From positions 1 through 64,000 of the forward strand of contig NZ_AJQE01000175.1 in NCBI RefSeq assembly GCF_000261685.1: DNA of 64,000 nt, written 5' to 3'. The notes beneath the pieces are model-generated. The model saw only the letters and a program-made list of their open reading frames with translations. It ran no database searches and had not been told where the DNA came from. The position numbers and the translations under genes are program-made. Positions 33,823 to 43,663 of this stretch are shown one piece after another (position 1 is the stretch's first letter; every line of letters begins with the position of its first letter). Source of the DNA: Bradyrhizobium genomosp. I (2014) (GTDB lineage: Bacteria > Pseudomonadota > Alphaproteobacteria > Rhizobiales > Xanthobacteraceae).

Positions 33823-34473
33823 ATGGACGCACAGGAGATCATCGCCCGGCGCGTCGCGCAGGAACTCAGGCCCGGCAACCTCGTCAATCTCGGCATCGGC
33901 ATTCCGACGCTCGTCTCCAATTATGTCTCGCCCGACTTGAAAGTGTTTTTCCAATCCGAGAACGGATTGATCGGCACCGGCCCGATCCCCGAGCAGGGCC
34001 TGGAGCATCCTCTCCTCACCGACGCCGGCGGCCGGCCGATCAGTGCGCTGCCGGGCGCAAGCACGTTCGACAGTGCGATGTCGTTCGGCTTGATCCGCGG
34101 GGGGCACGTCGATGTCACCGTGCTCGGCGGCCTGCAGGTTGATGCGCACGGGCTTCTCGCCAATTGGATGATCCCCGGCAAGATGGTCCCGGGGATGGGC
34201 GGCGCGATGGACCTCGTCAGCGGTGCGAAGCGCGTCATCGTCGCCATGCAGCACGCGGCCAAGGGCAAATCGAAGATTGTAGAGAGATGCAACCTGCCCC
34301 TGACCTCTTCGCGGCCGGTGAGCCTGGTCGTCACCGATCTCGCCGTGATCGGCTTTCCCGATGGGAAGGCGACGCTGCTCGAGACCGCTCCAGGCATCGG
34401 CGTCGGAGAGGTCCTGGCGGTCACGGAGGCCGAACTCGTCGTTGGCGGTACCGTCCCCGAAATGAAGATTTGA
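33823..34473 (+). CDS. 3-oxoacid/acetate-type CoA-transferase, subunit B
   Basis: 216 aa. The catalytic glutamate lies in QSENGLIGTG, and GIGIPTLVSNYV at the N-terminus is typical. With subunit A it could activate acetoacetate or acetate, tying into acetate from AckA or into polyhydroxybutyrate turnover. Exact acid not deducible. Confidence 0.9.
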   Translation: MDAQEIIARRVAQELRPGNLVNLGIGIPTLVSNYVSPDLKVFFQSENGLIGTGPIPEQGLEHPLLTDAGGRPISALPGASTFDSAMSFGLIRGGHVDVTVLGGLQVDAHGLLANWMIPGKMVPGMGGAMDLVSGAKRVIVAMQHAAKGKSKIVERCNLPLTSSRPVSLVVTDLAVIGFPDGKATLLETAPGIGVGEVLAVTEAELVVGGTVPEMKI

Positions 34474-34487
34474 GCGGGCGAGGCAAC

Positions 34488-34946
34488 ATGCGGATATTCA
34501 GCGACTTCAAGGAGATCAAGGCGGCGGTCGGCACCGAAATCGGTGTCAGCGACTGGATCGAGATCAGCCAGGAGCGCATCAATCAGTTTGCGGAAGCCAC
34601 CTGCGACGAGCAGTGGATTCACGTCGATCAGGAGCGCGCCAAGGCGGAAATGCCCGGCGGCAAGACCATCGCGCACGGATTGTTGTCGCTGGCGCTCGCG
34701 CCACTGTTCATTCGATCCGTGATCGGACTGAAAGGCCTGCGCAATACGTTGAACTATGGCGCGGACCGGATCCGCTACCTGGCGCCAGTGCCAGCGGGAT
34801 CCAAGCTACGAGGGCGCGTTACCATCGCGGAAACGGAGGACGTACCACCCGACGGCCTGCGCGTGAACTATCATCTCGTAATCGAAATCGAAGGCGGCAA
34901 AAGGCCGGCCTGTGTCGCCGAGCTGATCGCACTGCACTACCGGTAG
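34488..34946 (+). CDS. MaoC-like (R)-specific enoyl-CoA hydratase
   Basis: 152 aa hot-dog fold protein. The hydratase-2 signature region reads FAEATCDEQWIHVDQERA with GKTIAHGLLSLAL, giving the Asp/His catalytic pair. GAGG is upstream of ATG 34488. It follows the CoA-transferase by 14 nt. Such enzymes produce (R)-3-hydroxyacyl-CoA, a PHA precursor, or act in beta-oxidation. Confidence 0.9.
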   Translation: MRIFSDFKEIKAAVGTEIGVSDWIEISQERINQFAEATCDEQWIHVDQERAKAEMPGGKTIAHGLLSLALAPLFIRSVIGLKGLRNTLNYGADRIRYLAPVPAGSKLRGRVTIAETEDVPPDGLRVNYHLVIEIEGGKRPACVAELIALHYR

Positions 34947-34969
34947 GTGCTGGCAGGCGCACCAACCAG

Positions 34970-35239
34970 TCAATATGGCTCGCGGTAGTCGCGGTAGCTT
35001 CCGAAGGGGCGCCTTTGCGCCTGAGCGAAGTACGGATTTATCTCGCACATGGCCGCCCGGCCCAATGCTGACGCCCGACATTGCGGGATCGACGTGTAGC
35101 TGCAATCAATCCACTCACCGCCGCCCACAGACCCCTCATAGACTTTCATGCAGACCGGATACCGTGGGTCATAGGTCTGGGCCTGTCTCGATACAGAACC
35201 GATGACCAGCAACAACGTGCTCAGCACGGCGATACGCAT
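34970..35239 (-). CDS. DUF3551-like small secreted protein
   Basis: 89 aa from the ATG at 35239, which has GGAGG upstream. Signal peptide, then YPVCMKVYEG, WIDCSYTSIPQCRASALGRAAMCEINPYF, the four-cysteine pattern of DUF3551, a family abundant in Bradyrhizobium. It follows fabI by 28 nt on the same strand and may be the last gene of that operon. Function unknown. Confidence 0.8.
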   Translation of the reverse strand: MRIAVLSTLLLVIGSVSRQAQTYDPRYPVCMKVYEGSVGGGEWIDCSYTSIPQCRASALGRAAMCEINPYFAQAQRRPFGSYRDYREPY

Positions 35240-35267
35240 GTTACCTCCAGTATCCGACCGGTCTGCC

Positions 35268-36056
35268 TCAATCGATGATATGATAGCCGCCATCGATGTA
35301 GAGCACACCACCGGTCATCAGCTTGGCCCCGTCGAGCGCCAGGAATGCGGTGGCGTTGCCGACATCGTCGATGCTCACCAGGCTGCGCGCCGGCGCCTTC
35401 GATTGGGCCTTGTCCATCAGCTCGTCGAATTCGGGAATGCCGGAGGCTGCACGGGTGGCCAGCGGTCCCGGCGAGATCGCATGCACCCGGATCCCCTTCG
35501 GGCCCAACTCGGCCGCGGCGTAACGAACGGCGGATTCCAGCGCCGCTTTCGCAACGCCCATGATGTTGTAGTTCTCGACCACCATCTGGCTGCCGTAGTA
35601 GGTCATGGTGAACATCGTGCCACCGTTCTTCATCAGCGGCTCGGCCAGATGGGCCATCCGCAGGAAGGACCAGCAGGAGACCTCCATGGTCTTGAGGAAA
35701 CCTTCGCGGCCAACGTCGACGACGCGACCGTGCAGCGCTTCCTTGGGCGAGAAGGCGATCGAGTGCAGCAGAAAATCGAGCTGCCCCCACTCCTTCGCGA
35801 TCCTTTCAAAAACCTGCTCGGTCTGGCCTTCGACCATGACGTCGAGCGGCATGAAGATCGGAGCCTCCAGCGCCTGCGCGAGCGGCTCGACATGTTTCCT
35901 GGCGCGGTCGTTCAGATAGGTGACCGCCAGCTCGGCACCCAACGCGCGGAAGGCCCTTGCGCAGCCCCAGGCGATGGATTGGTCGTTGGCGATGCCGACC
36001 ACGAGTCCCTTCTTGCCCTTCAGGGCAACCTTGGTCTCCGGGTATACGGGAATCAT
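35268..36056 (-). CDS. fabI: Enoyl-[acyl-carrier-protein] reductase, FabI type
   Basis: 262 aa SDR protein. [16 protein letters not shown] is the FabI cofactor loop; the catalytic Tyr-x6-Lys set is in [12 protein letters not shown]. It reduces enoyl-ACP with NADH in fatty-acid synthesis. A FabI gene inside an acetate-kinase operon is odd: it overlaps ackA by 4 nt (ATGA). It is probably an extra copy, not the housekeeping enzyme; that needs the rest of the genome. Confidence 0.92.
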   Translation of the reverse strand: MIPVYPETKVALKGKKGLVVGIANDQSIAWGCARAFRALGAELAVTYLNDRARKHVEPLAQALEAPIFMPLDVMVEGQTEQVFERIAKEWGQLDFLLHSIAFSPKEALHGRVVDVGREGFLKTMEVSCWSFLRMAHLAEPLMKNGGTMFTMTYYGSQMVVENYNIMGVAKAALESAVRYAAAELGPKGIRVHAISPGPLATRAASGIPEFDELMDKAQSKAPARSLVSIDDVGNATAFLALDGAKLMTGGVLYIDGGYHIID

Positions 36057-37267
36057 GACACCCTCTCTTGTTTGGGGTTGCTCGATGGTGTGTTCATCAG
36101 CAGCGACAGCGTATGCTGCGCGATCATCAGCTCTTCGTCGGTCGGCACCACATAGACCGGAATGAGACTCTCAGGGCGCGAGATCAGCCGCGAATGGCGC
36201 GAATTTTCCGTCTGATCGAGCGTCACGCCCAGCCAGCCGAGTTGCCCAGCCACGCGCGCGCGAACGGTTGCGGAATTCTCGCCGATGCCGGCCGTGAAGA
36301 CGAAGGCGTCGAGGCCCTGCAGGGCGGCCGCGAGCATGCCTGCGCTGAGGCCGATCCGGTACACGAAATAGTCGATAGCGAGTTTCGCCTTGGGATCCTC
36401 GCTCTTCTCCAGCTCGCGCATGTCGTTGCTGATGCCGGAAAGGCCCTTCAGGCCGCAATCGCGATAGAGGAAGTCCTGCACCTTCGTGGCCGACATTCCC
36501 TTCTCGGACATGAGGTAGAGCACGACGCCGGGATCTAGCTGGCCCGGACGAGTTCCCATCGGCAGACCGTCGAGCGCGGTGAAGCCCATGGTGCTCTCGA
36601 CGCTTCGTCCGTCCATCAGTGCGCACATCGAGGCGCCGCTGCCGAGATGAGCAACGATCACCCGGCGTTTCGCGATGTCAGGCGCGGCACTCGGCAGGGT
36701 CCTCGCAATGTATTCATAGGACAGGCCGTGAAAGCCGTAGCGTCGCACGCCCTCCGCGTGAAGCTGATGCGGGATCGCATAGTGGTCGGCAAGCGCGCCG
36801 TGGGTGCGGTGAAAAGCAGTATCGAAGCAGGCGACCTGGGGCAGGCTCGGAAACTTCGTCAGGATCGAACGGATCGGCGATAGATTGTGTGGCTGATGCA
36901 ACGGCGCGAGATTGATGAAGCGCTCCAGCCGGGCTACCACGCCGTGGTCGATCAAGACAGGCTTGTCGTAATCGGGACCGCCATGCACCACGCGATGGCC
37001 GACCGCAATCGGGTGGATGCGGAGCTCCTCTCGCAGCCACTCGCCGGCCACGCCCATTGCCGTTGAAACGTCCGGCACTGCTTCGATCGGATAGGCTCGG
37101 TCGGCCAAGGGGTCGCCGCCCCCGCCGCTCGCCTTCAGCCGCGGACGACTGCCTATGCCGTCCATCTGGCCCTTGATCTGCCGCCGCAACCGGCCCTCGC
37201 TCTCGACCGAGAAGATCTGGAATTTGACGCTGGAGGAGCCGGCGTTGACGACGAGGATCGTATCCAT
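36053..37267 (-). CDS. ackA: Acetate kinase
   Basis: About 404 aa. Starts [16 protein letters not shown]; the acetokinase signatures [14 protein letters not shown] and [11 protein letters not shown] are all present. It makes ATP and acetate from acetyl phosphate. I chose ATG 37267 over the GTG at 37276 that overlaps the pta stop. Directly downstream of pta and coupled to fabI. Confidence 0.95.
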   Translation of the reverse strand: MDTILVVNAGSSSVKFQIFSVESEGRLRRQIKGQMDGIGSRPRLKASGGGGDPLADRAYPIEAVPDVSTAMGVAGEWLREELRIHPIAVGHRVVHGGPDYDKPVLIDHGVVARLERFINLAPLHQPHNLSPIRSILTKFPSLPQVACFDTAFHRTHGALADHYAIPHQLHAEGVRRYGFHGLSYEYIARTLPSAAPDIAKRRVIVAHLGSGASMCALMDGRSVESTMGFTALDGLPMGTRPGQLDPGVVLYLMSEKGMSATKVQDFLYRDCGLKGLSGISNDMRELEKSEDPKAKLAIDYFVYRIGLSAGMLAAALQGLDAFVFTAGIGENSATVRARVAGQLGWLGVTLDQTENSRHSRLISRPESLIPVYVVPTDEELMIAQHTLSLLMNTPSSNPKQERVS

Positions 37268-37272
37268 GGCGA

Positions 37273-38235
37273 TCACGCCGCGACTGTTGGGGCGTGCTGG
37301 CGACGCGCATTGGCGTAGAGCGAGGCCACGGCACAGGAGGCCATGCGCGCACGCGGCGTATCGGCACGCGATGTCAAGACGATCGGCACGCGGGCACCGA
37401 GCACGACGCCGGCACCATCAGCCTTCGCGAAATAAGCGAGATTCTTCGCCAGCATATTGCCGGCCTCGAGGTCCGGAACGACCAGGATCTGCGCTCGGCC
37501 GGCGACGTCGGACTTGATGCCCTTGATCCGCGCGGCCTCGATATCGATCGCATTGTCAAAGGCGAGCGGTCCGTCGAGCACACCGCCGGTGATCTGGCCG
37601 CGATCAGCCATTTTGCACAGCGCAGCGGCCTCGATCGTCGATGGAATCTTGGAAGTGACGGTCTCGACCGCGGACAGGATAGCGACCCGCGGCGCCTTGC
37701 CGAAACCTGCCTGTGTGTAGAGATCGATGGCGTTCTGGATGATGTCGCGCTTGGCGTCGAGGTCGGGAAAGATGTTGATGGCGGCGTCCGTCACGAACAA
37801 GGTCTCGGCATAAGCCGGCACGTCCATGACGAACACATGGCTGATCCGGCGGTCGGTACGCAGACCTCCCGCTTTCGCCGTGACGGCACGCATCAGCTCG
37901 TCGGTGTGCAGGCTGCCCTTCATCAGCATCTCGCCTTTCGCGGCGTGGATCAGCTCGACCGCCTTGGCAGCGGCTTCCTCGCTATGCGCGGCATCGATGA
38001 TTTCGAACCCCGAGATGTCGAGGCCGAATTTCCTTGCGGTGTCCCTGACCTTGGCTTCGGGTCCGACCAGGGTGGGCCGGATGATGCCGGCTTGTGAGCT
38101 GTCGACGGCCCCGCGCAGGGCGGTCTCGTCGCAGGGATGCACCACGACGGTCGGAACCGGAGGGACGGTCTTGGCCTTCGCGATCAACCGGTCATATTTG
38201 CCGGGAGATTGCGATTGCGCTTTATCGGCTGACAT
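37273..38235 (-). CDS. pta: Phosphate acetyl/butyryltransferase
   Basis: 320 aa, the short Pta/Ptb form without the MaoC or DRTGG domain. Features: [34 protein letters not shown] and [26 protein letters not shown]. Converts acetyl-CoA (or another acyl-CoA) and phosphate to acyl phosphate for AckA. Second gene of the DUF3141-pta-ackA-fabI operon. Confidence 0.93.
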   Translation of the reverse strand: MSADKAQSQSPGKYDRLIAKAKTVPPVPTVVVHPCDETALRGAVDSSQAGIIRPTLVGPEAKVRDTARKFGLDISGFEIIDAAHSEEAAAKAVELIHAAKGEMLMKGSLHTDELMRAVTAKAGGLRTDRRISHVFVMDVPAYAETLFVTDAAINIFPDLDAKRDIIQNAIDLYTQAGFGKAPRVAILSAVETVTSKIPSTIEAAALCKMADRGQITGGVLDGPLAFDNAIDIEAARIKGIKSDVAGRAQILVVPDLEAGNMLAKNLAYFAKADGAGVVLGARVPIVLTSRADTPRARMASCAVASLYANARRQHAPTVAA

Positions 38236-38264
38236 GATGTTGCTCCCGATGCTTTCAACGGCCG

Positions 38265-40481
38265 CTACGATGCTTTCGCCCTGGGATCGAAAGGGGCAAC
38301 ATTGGTCGCTTCTCCCGTATCGATGCCAAGGATAGTGGCGATCCGCTGGAGGCGGATCGCGGGCTCGCCGCTGATCTCGCCGCTGGCGGAGAGCACGTCA
38401 CGCATCGACGCGAACAGGGCCCGGCGCTGATTGATGTCCTCGGGCAACAGTTTCGGGATCGCCGCGAGCGCTCCTTCCCGATCGAGCAGCAGCATGAAGA
38501 ACTGCTCGCGGACCAGCATCTTGAATTCGGAGAGCGCCAGACGCGGACCGCCGTAATCCTGGCGCACTCGGCGCAGCGCCTCGATGCTGCGTTCGTCGAC
38601 CATACCGCGCGCAGAGCCGATATAGAGCAGACTGCGAATAGCCGCCTCGCGGGCGCCGCCCTCGCCGATCCTGGACCTCAGTTCGGCGATCCGGTTCTCG
38701 AGCATCGCGCGGTGCTCGGCCGACATCTCGCGCCGGCGCGAGGGCTCCGACTTCGGATCGACCCCGAGCGCCGCCTGAACGGCAGGCGATCCATACACAT
38801 TGAGAAAGATCGTTTCGCTCAGCGCCTCCGTCGCGTCCCGCCAGCTATCCAGCGCGTGGACGATCTGCTTGGACATCTGTTCCTGGAACGCCAGGAATGG
38901 ATTGTCCTTCGACGCCGGCTTGCGATTGTCCTCGATCGCCTCCGCGGCGGACTTGACCGTCGCCATCAGCGGATTCTGGCTGCTGAATGCCTCATACTGC
39001 AGCCGCAGCGGATGCAGGTTGCGCATCGTTTCGGCCAACTGCCCGCTCACGACGTTCTTGATCCAGGGCTGGACGAACTTCCGGTAGGCGGCCAGATTGA
39101 TCTCCGAAACGCGCTTGGCGGCGGCGAAGCGCCGCTCGTCCTCCGGTGAATTGCCACCCATGGCTCGGATGTCGTCGAGCGTCCGCGCCTCGCAGCGCAT
39201 GACCCATTTGCCGACAACGAGATCCGAACTCGTCGTCTGCTCGTCCTTGGCCTCGAAAGTTGCCTCATAGAGCCCCGGCGGCAGCACATCGATCAAATCG
39301 ATGTTCTCGGAGAATTCCGCGTGCTCCTTCTTGGCGACGCCGCCGGAGACGAAGATGCCGAGATGGCCGACGCTCTGGTGAACCGTATAGACGATGGTCT
39401 GCCCGTAGGCCCTGATCTCGTCGACGTCCGCGTAGCAGTCGAGAATCCAGTCCAGCGCCTGCTGTGGCGGGGTGACGTTGTCGCCCTCGGAACAGAACAC
39501 CAGTATGGGCGATCGAATGTTGCGGAGATCGACCTTCTGGCCATCCGACATCTCGATGTTGCCAGCGGCGAGATTGTTGCCGATGAAGAGCTCATCGACG
39601 ATGAACTGGATTTCCTCCGCGTTCAGATTGACGTGCCCGCCCCACCAGCGTTCGAATTCGAGGTAGCGGCTCGCCTCGGTGTCGATCTTCGAATAGACGT
39701 TGTACTGCTTGGTCCACAGCGTGTTCGACGGATTCTGGTTCTCGAAATTCTGCACCAGCCAGGCGCCGTCGAACTTGCCCGCGCCAAGATCGCTGGCGAG
39801 CGCCGTCAGCCAGCTTCCGCCCAGCAGTCCGCCCGAGTAACGCATCGGATACTTGCCATGCACACCGGCCCAATAGGCGAGTGGCGCGCCGGCGATGATG
39901 ATCGGCCCGAACAGTTCCGGCCGCAGGGACGCCAGGATCATCACGGCCCAGCCGGCCTGGCAATTGCCGATCACGCAGGGTTTGCCGTCGGCTTTTGGAT
40001 GCAGGCTGACGACCCTCTCGATGAACAACGCCTCGGCCCGCGCGATGCGCTCTATGGTCTGTCCCGGCATCGGTTCCGGCAGAAAGCCGATGAAATAGCA
40101 GGGATGGCCCGCCTTCATCGCCACCCCGATCTCGCTGTCAGCTTTGAAGCCGCCAATGCCCGGGCCGTGTCCGGCGCGCGGATCGACCACGATAAACGGC
40201 CGCTGTTCGAGATCGATCTCGACTCCCTTGGGAGGAATGATCCGGACCAGGGCATAGTTGACCGGTTCGTCGAGCTTACGGCCGTCGACGATCAACTCGG
40301 CGGCGTATTGCAGGACATGCGGCGCCGTCTGCGCGACATGTTCACGGTATTGGTCGCCGCGCCGGCGCATGATGTCCAGGAACAGCACACTGCGCTGGCC
40401 TGCATCGATCATATATTCGACCGCCGAAGCAACGAGCCCGGACATCGGACCGTCTGGCAGATCTGGAGTTTCCATCGACAT
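38265..40481 (-). CDS. DUF3141 protein, polyhydroxyalkanoate-synthase-like
   Basis: 738 aa. The first 400 residues have an alpha/beta-hydrolase fold with a lipase-like box GNCQAGW, whose nucleophile is Cys174 as in PHA synthases, an acid segment FCSEGDNVTPP and VGHLGIF for the histidine. The rest is helical and specific to DUF3141 proteins. Polymerase activity is not established for this family. GAGG lies upstream of the ATG. First gene of the operon behind the 40538 box. Confidence 0.88.
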   Translation of the reverse strand: MSMETPDLPDGPMSGLVASAVEYMIDAGQRSVLFLDIMRRRGDQYREHVAQTAPHVLQYAAELIVDGRKLDEPVNYALVRIIPPKGVEIDLEQRPFIVVDPRAGHGPGIGGFKADSEIGVAMKAGHPCYFIGFLPEPMPGQTIERIARAEALFIERVVSLHPKADGKPCVIGNCQAGWAVMILASLRPELFGPIIIAGAPLAYWAGVHGKYPMRYSGGLLGGSWLTALASDLGAGKFDGAWLVQNFENQNPSNTLWTKQYNVYSKIDTEASRYLEFERWWGGHVNLNAEEIQFIVDELFIGNNLAAGNIEMSDGQKVDLRNIRSPILVFCSEGDNVTPPQQALDWILDCYADVDEIRAYGQTIVYTVHQSVGHLGIFVSGGVAKKEHAEFSENIDLIDVLPPGLYEATFEAKDEQTTSSDLVVGKWVMRCEARTLDDIRAMGGNSPEDERRFAAAKRVSEINLAAYRKFVQPWIKNVVSGQLAETMRNLHPLRLQYEAFSSQNPLMATVKSAAEAIEDNRKPASKDNPFLAFQEQMSKQIVHALDSWRDATEALSETIFLNVYGSPAVQAALGVDPKSEPSRRREMSAEHRAMLENRIAELRSRIGEGGAREAAIRSLLYIGSARGMVDERSIEALRRVRQDYGGPRLALSEFKMLVREQFFMLLLDREGALAAIPKLLPEDINQRRALFASMRDVLSASGEISGEPAIRLQRIATILGIDTGEATNVAPFDPRAKAS

Positions 40482-40537
40482 GTTCCGACCTCTCTCGTCC
40501 GCACATTCATAGAAAGAGCCGGTTCGAACGGGGGACG

Positions 40538-40551
40538 TTGACTTAGGTCAA
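40538..40551 (-). promoter_or_regulatory. FixK/FNR-type box for the DUF3141-pta-ackA-fabI operon
   Basis: TTGACTTAGGTCAA. Class II spacing gives a start near 40503 and a leader of 22 nt before the ATG at 40481. The stop codon of the upstream AI-2E-type gene (40548-40550) lies inside the box. Confidence 0.78.
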
Positions 40552-41630
40552 CGGTCGACGATTGCTTCCGACGCTGGCCCGGTGCGTATCCAGGCCACCG
40601 TCAGCTCCCACGCGACGGACAGAATGATCGGCCCAATGAAGAGACCCACGATTCCGTGCGCCAGCGTGCCACCGATCACACCGATTAGAATCACCAACGT
40701 CGGCGTGGTGAGCCCTCGTCCCATCACGAGCGGCTTCAAGACGTTATCGAGAATGCCGACAAGCCCGAGAAACAGGGTCAGCAAAACTGCCGTGGTAATG
40801 TCCTTGTCGGTCCAGATCCAGACGATTACGGGCAGCATGACGATCGCGGCGCCGATCTGCACGATGGACAGCAGCAGCACAATGAATGCCAGAAGGCCAG
40901 CGATCGGGACGTCTGCCAGCTTGAAACCGATGCCGGCCAGCAAGGCCTGGATGACCGCGATACCGATTACACCTTGCGATACCGCGCGGATGGTCGCGCC
41001 CGCCAGATCGAGGAAGTACTCGCTTTGCTCCGGCACGATGCGCGACAGGAAGCCCCTGCTTGCGGCCACGAGCAGGTGGCCATACGGCATCATCAATCCT
41101 GCTACTGCGACCGACAGCAGAAACTTGATCGCGCCAACGCCGGCATCGCCCGCAAGTGCGAGAAGCGGTCCGGCGAACGGCTTCAGATAGGGGGTCACTT
41201 GGCGAAGAACCGAGCGGATGTTCGATGATGCATGGTCCCAGAATTCGTAGAGCTGCGATCCAACCAGCGGCCAGCCCTTGATCGCCTCTGGCGGAGACGG
41301 GATTCTGAACTCACCGGCAGACAGCTGTCCGGCAAGATCCTTGATCCCCTCTACCGCGCCGACGCCGAGCCAGGCGGCCGGCCCGATGAGGACCGCAAGA
41401 TTGACTGCAGTGAGAAGTCCGGCCGCAAGTTTTGGCCGGCCCCCGAGGGTCTTCGCCAGCCTGATGAAAACGGGGTTGAAGGCGACCGCAAGCACGATGG
41501 CCCAGGCGAGGATCGTCCAAAACGGGCGTATCAGAACAAGCGTCCACACGATCAGCAGAGCCAGCAATCCAAGGCGGATGACGAGCCGGATCAACTCCTC
41601 TCCAGTGAGAAGCTGGCGTAGTGTCTTCAC
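40548..41630 (-). CDS. AI-2E/PerM family membrane transporter
   Basis: About 360 aa with seven or eight hydrophobic segments in the PerM order, including FNPVFIRLA near the N-terminus, FIVLLLSIVQIGAAIVMLPVIVW, and GILDNVLKPLVMGRG. Family members are permeases of mixed function, including Na+/H+ exchange. The likely start is the GTG at 41630, which forms a GTGA overlap with the upstream stop and has AGAGG 7 nt before it. Confidence 0.87.
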   Translation of the reverse strand: MKTLRQLLTGEELIRLVIRLGLLALLIVWTLVLIRPFWTILAWAIVLAVAFNPVFIRLAKTLGGRPKLAAGLLTAVNLAVLIGPAAWLGVGAVEGIKDLAGQLSAGEFRIPSPPEAIKGWPLVGSQLYEFWDHASSNIRSVLRQVTPYLKPFAGPLLALAGDAGVGAIKFLLSVAVAGLMMPYGHLLVAASRGFLSRIVPEQSEYFLDLAGATIRAVSQGVIGIAVIQALLAGIGFKLADVPIAGLLAFIVLLLSIVQIGAAIVMLPVIVWIWTDKDITTAVLLTLFLGLVGILDNVLKPLVMGRGLTTPTLVILIGVIGGTLAHGIVGLFIGPIILSVAWELTVAWIRTGPASEAIVDR

Positions 41631-42292
41631 GGGCACACCTCTCGCTCATCTCCTTTGAGCCAGATGTTGATGCTCACGAACAGCACCCAGAAGGGAAAGA
41701 CGACGAGGCTCCAGTCGATGTAGTAGCTTCCGATGAGGAGAATGGCGGCGACCGCGTATCCACCAAAGGCGAGCCAGCGCGGCGTAAGCCCCGTGTAGAG
41801 GGCGATGGTCGACGTCGTCATCATGAACACGGAGGCGGTCTTGACGAGGTAGATGTTGACCATTCCGTACGCGAGGCCGCGGCCAAAATGAAATGTCGCG
41901 GAATTGATCAGCACGTTCGGCGCAGCGTGGAAGGCAAGAATGACGGCACCGATGACGGCGGCGGCGGCAAACAACATGGCGAGCAACAGCACAGCGCTGC
42001 CGAAGAAGATCGTTGCGAAGAACTGGTCCTCGCGCGTGCCGAGCCGGTCGCGCAGAAAGCCGACGAACCACAGGAATGCCACGCCGGCAAAGGGCACGAG
42101 GTTCAATGCCAAGGCCACGTTGCTGGCCCCCCCGTGAAGCCATGCACCTGGTTCGAGCGGATCGGCCGGCACGGACCGACGCATCAACCAGAATACCGCG
42201 AGAAGCAGGATCGAAAACAGGATCCCCGCCGCCGCCGCCACGCGCGGGGCTCGCAGTTTCGCGCGCGTCAATCCGATTGCTTGCGTGATCAC
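41627..42292 (-). CDS. Hypothetical inner-membrane protein, about 221 aa
   Basis: Six hydrophobic segments (for example AAGILFSILLLAVFWL, LLLAMLFAAAAVIGAVIL and IDWSLVVFPFWVLFVSINIWL). GTG start at 42292 overlaps the DUF2254 stop (GTGA), and its own stop overlaps the AI-2E gene start, so the three genes are coupled. Family not recognised. Confidence 0.78.
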   Translation of the reverse strand: MITQAIGLTRAKLRAPRVAAAAGILFSILLLAVFWLMRRSVPADPLEPGAWLHGGASNVALALNLVPFAGVAFLWFVGFLRDRLGTREDQFFATIFFGSAVLLLAMLFAAAAVIGAVILAFHAAPNVLINSATFHFGRGLAYGMVNIYLVKTASVFMMTTSTIALYTGLTPRWLAFGGYAVAAILLIGSYYIDWSLVVFPFWVLFVSINIWLKGDEREVCP

Positions 42293-43584
42293 GAGACCGC
42301 CCGCCCCTTCTCGTCTGAGCCTGCCGGACTTGCCGCTCCCGCCCCGTGATGGTGCGGCAGGCCCAGCCCCCGCCGGTCCTCGATACGGGCCGCCGCACGG
42401 TCCTGAGGATCGAAGCTCGACCGCTCGATCCCGGAATCGAGATGATTGAGGTAGGCGCGAACGAGTTTCGCACGCTCCCCGTGAACGCACTCGGCGAGTT
42501 CAACGAGAGCAGCGCGCAGGCGGCGCATCACCTGGATGGAGGTCGATCCGAACTGCCGGATTTCGTCGAAGGCGAGCGAGAGGTAATCCTCCCAGGTCGG
42601 CATCCGATAAACTACCCTCAGAATGCCGCCCTCGTCGAAGGCCCGACGGGCCTCCAGGTCACACTTTGCCAGCCGGCGCAACAGATCCTCAATCTGGTCG
42701 ATGGCCTGCACCGCAGTCGTGGGGTCGTTAATGGCCGGAGACAATGCCTTGATTGCAACATCGACGAGAAGCCGCACTGCATATTTCGGGTCTTGCTCGA
42801 AAGTCCGCTGCTCGTCGAGATGAACGCATGCACTGAGCTCCTTCTCGGGAACGAGAGTGGTCGTACCTTGAGCGTGTAAGATCACACTATCTTCGAGCAG
42901 CGTGTCCCCGACACCGCACTCGATCACGATGAGACCGTTCAACCGGCGGGCGTGGTCGACCAGCTTGGCGATGTCTATCGATGTCACCGACTGCGGCTTC
43001 CCGACATGTTTGACGGTCAGCTCCGCCGAATAGCCGTGCTCTTGCGCTCGCGCTGCTTTGCCCGACGTCGGCCAGGGGGTGGATTGATAGGTGCTGACGA
43101 TGACCTGCCGTCCCGTATCGCCGAGCGCCTGCAGCACCCGCATGATCTGAAGATTGTTGAGACGCTGGACGAGCTGCGCAAGCATCAACACGCTGGACAC
43201 CAGCATGGCTGCCACGATCGCTGCCGACAGAAACGGCACGCCCTGAGCACCCTCACGATCGACCCAGGCCAGCGTGGAGAGACTGTACATGAAGGTCGCG
43301 ACAAACATGCCGAGCGAGTGAAACAGCAGCCGATCGCGTGCAAACCACACGACGAGACGGGGCGAATAAACCACGGCATTGAACTGCACGAGCACGAAGG
43401 CGATCGAGAACACGATGCCGGTCAGCGCCATCATGCCGGAAGCAACTGCCGAGAGGTAGGCCTGGGCGGAGGACGTCGACAGATTGAGACTGACGGCCAG
43501 GAACGTCGATTCAAGGCGCGGCACCAGAAAACCGGCAGCGACGCTCGCAATCGCGTAAAGCGTGGGTATCAGCCAGAGCTGCAT
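42289..43584 (-). CDS. DUF2254 family membrane protein
   Basis: 431 aa. Membrane-rich N-terminal half (LIPTLYAIASVAAGFLVPRLES, MALTGIVFSIAFVLVQF, LGMFVATFMYSLSTLAW) and a soluble C-terminal half with AVRLLVDVAIKALSPAINDPTTAVQAIDQ, diagnostic of DUF2254. I chose ATG 43584 with AAGGAAG upstream; the frame to 43692 covers the FixK box at 43664. Function unknown. First gene of the three-gene membrane operon. Confidence 0.9.
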   Translation of the reverse strand: MQLWLIPTLYAIASVAAGFLVPRLESTFLAVSLNLSTSSAQAYLSAVASGMMALTGIVFSIAFVLVQFNAVVYSPRLVVWFARDRLLFHSLGMFVATFMYSLSTLAWVDREGAQGVPFLSAAIVAAMLVSSVLMLAQLVQRLNNLQIMRVLQALGDTGRQVIVSTYQSTPWPTSGKAARAQEHGYSAELTVKHVGKPQSVTSIDIAKLVDHARRLNGLIVIECGVGDTLLEDSVILHAQGTTTLVPEKELSACVHLDEQRTFEQDPKYAVRLLVDVAIKALSPAINDPTTAVQAIDQIEDLLRRLAKCDLEARRAFDEGGILRVVYRMPTWEDYLSLAFDEIRQFGSTSIQVMRRLRAALVELAECVHGERAKLVRAYLNHLDSGIERSSFDPQDRAAARIEDRRGLGLPHHHGAGAASPAGSDEKGRAVS

Positions 43585-43663
43585 GCCACTTCCTTTCACA
43601 ATGCCCGGATTCCGATCAGTCCACTCGGCAGGCGACAGCATCTTCGCGATCGCGAGCGGTTTG

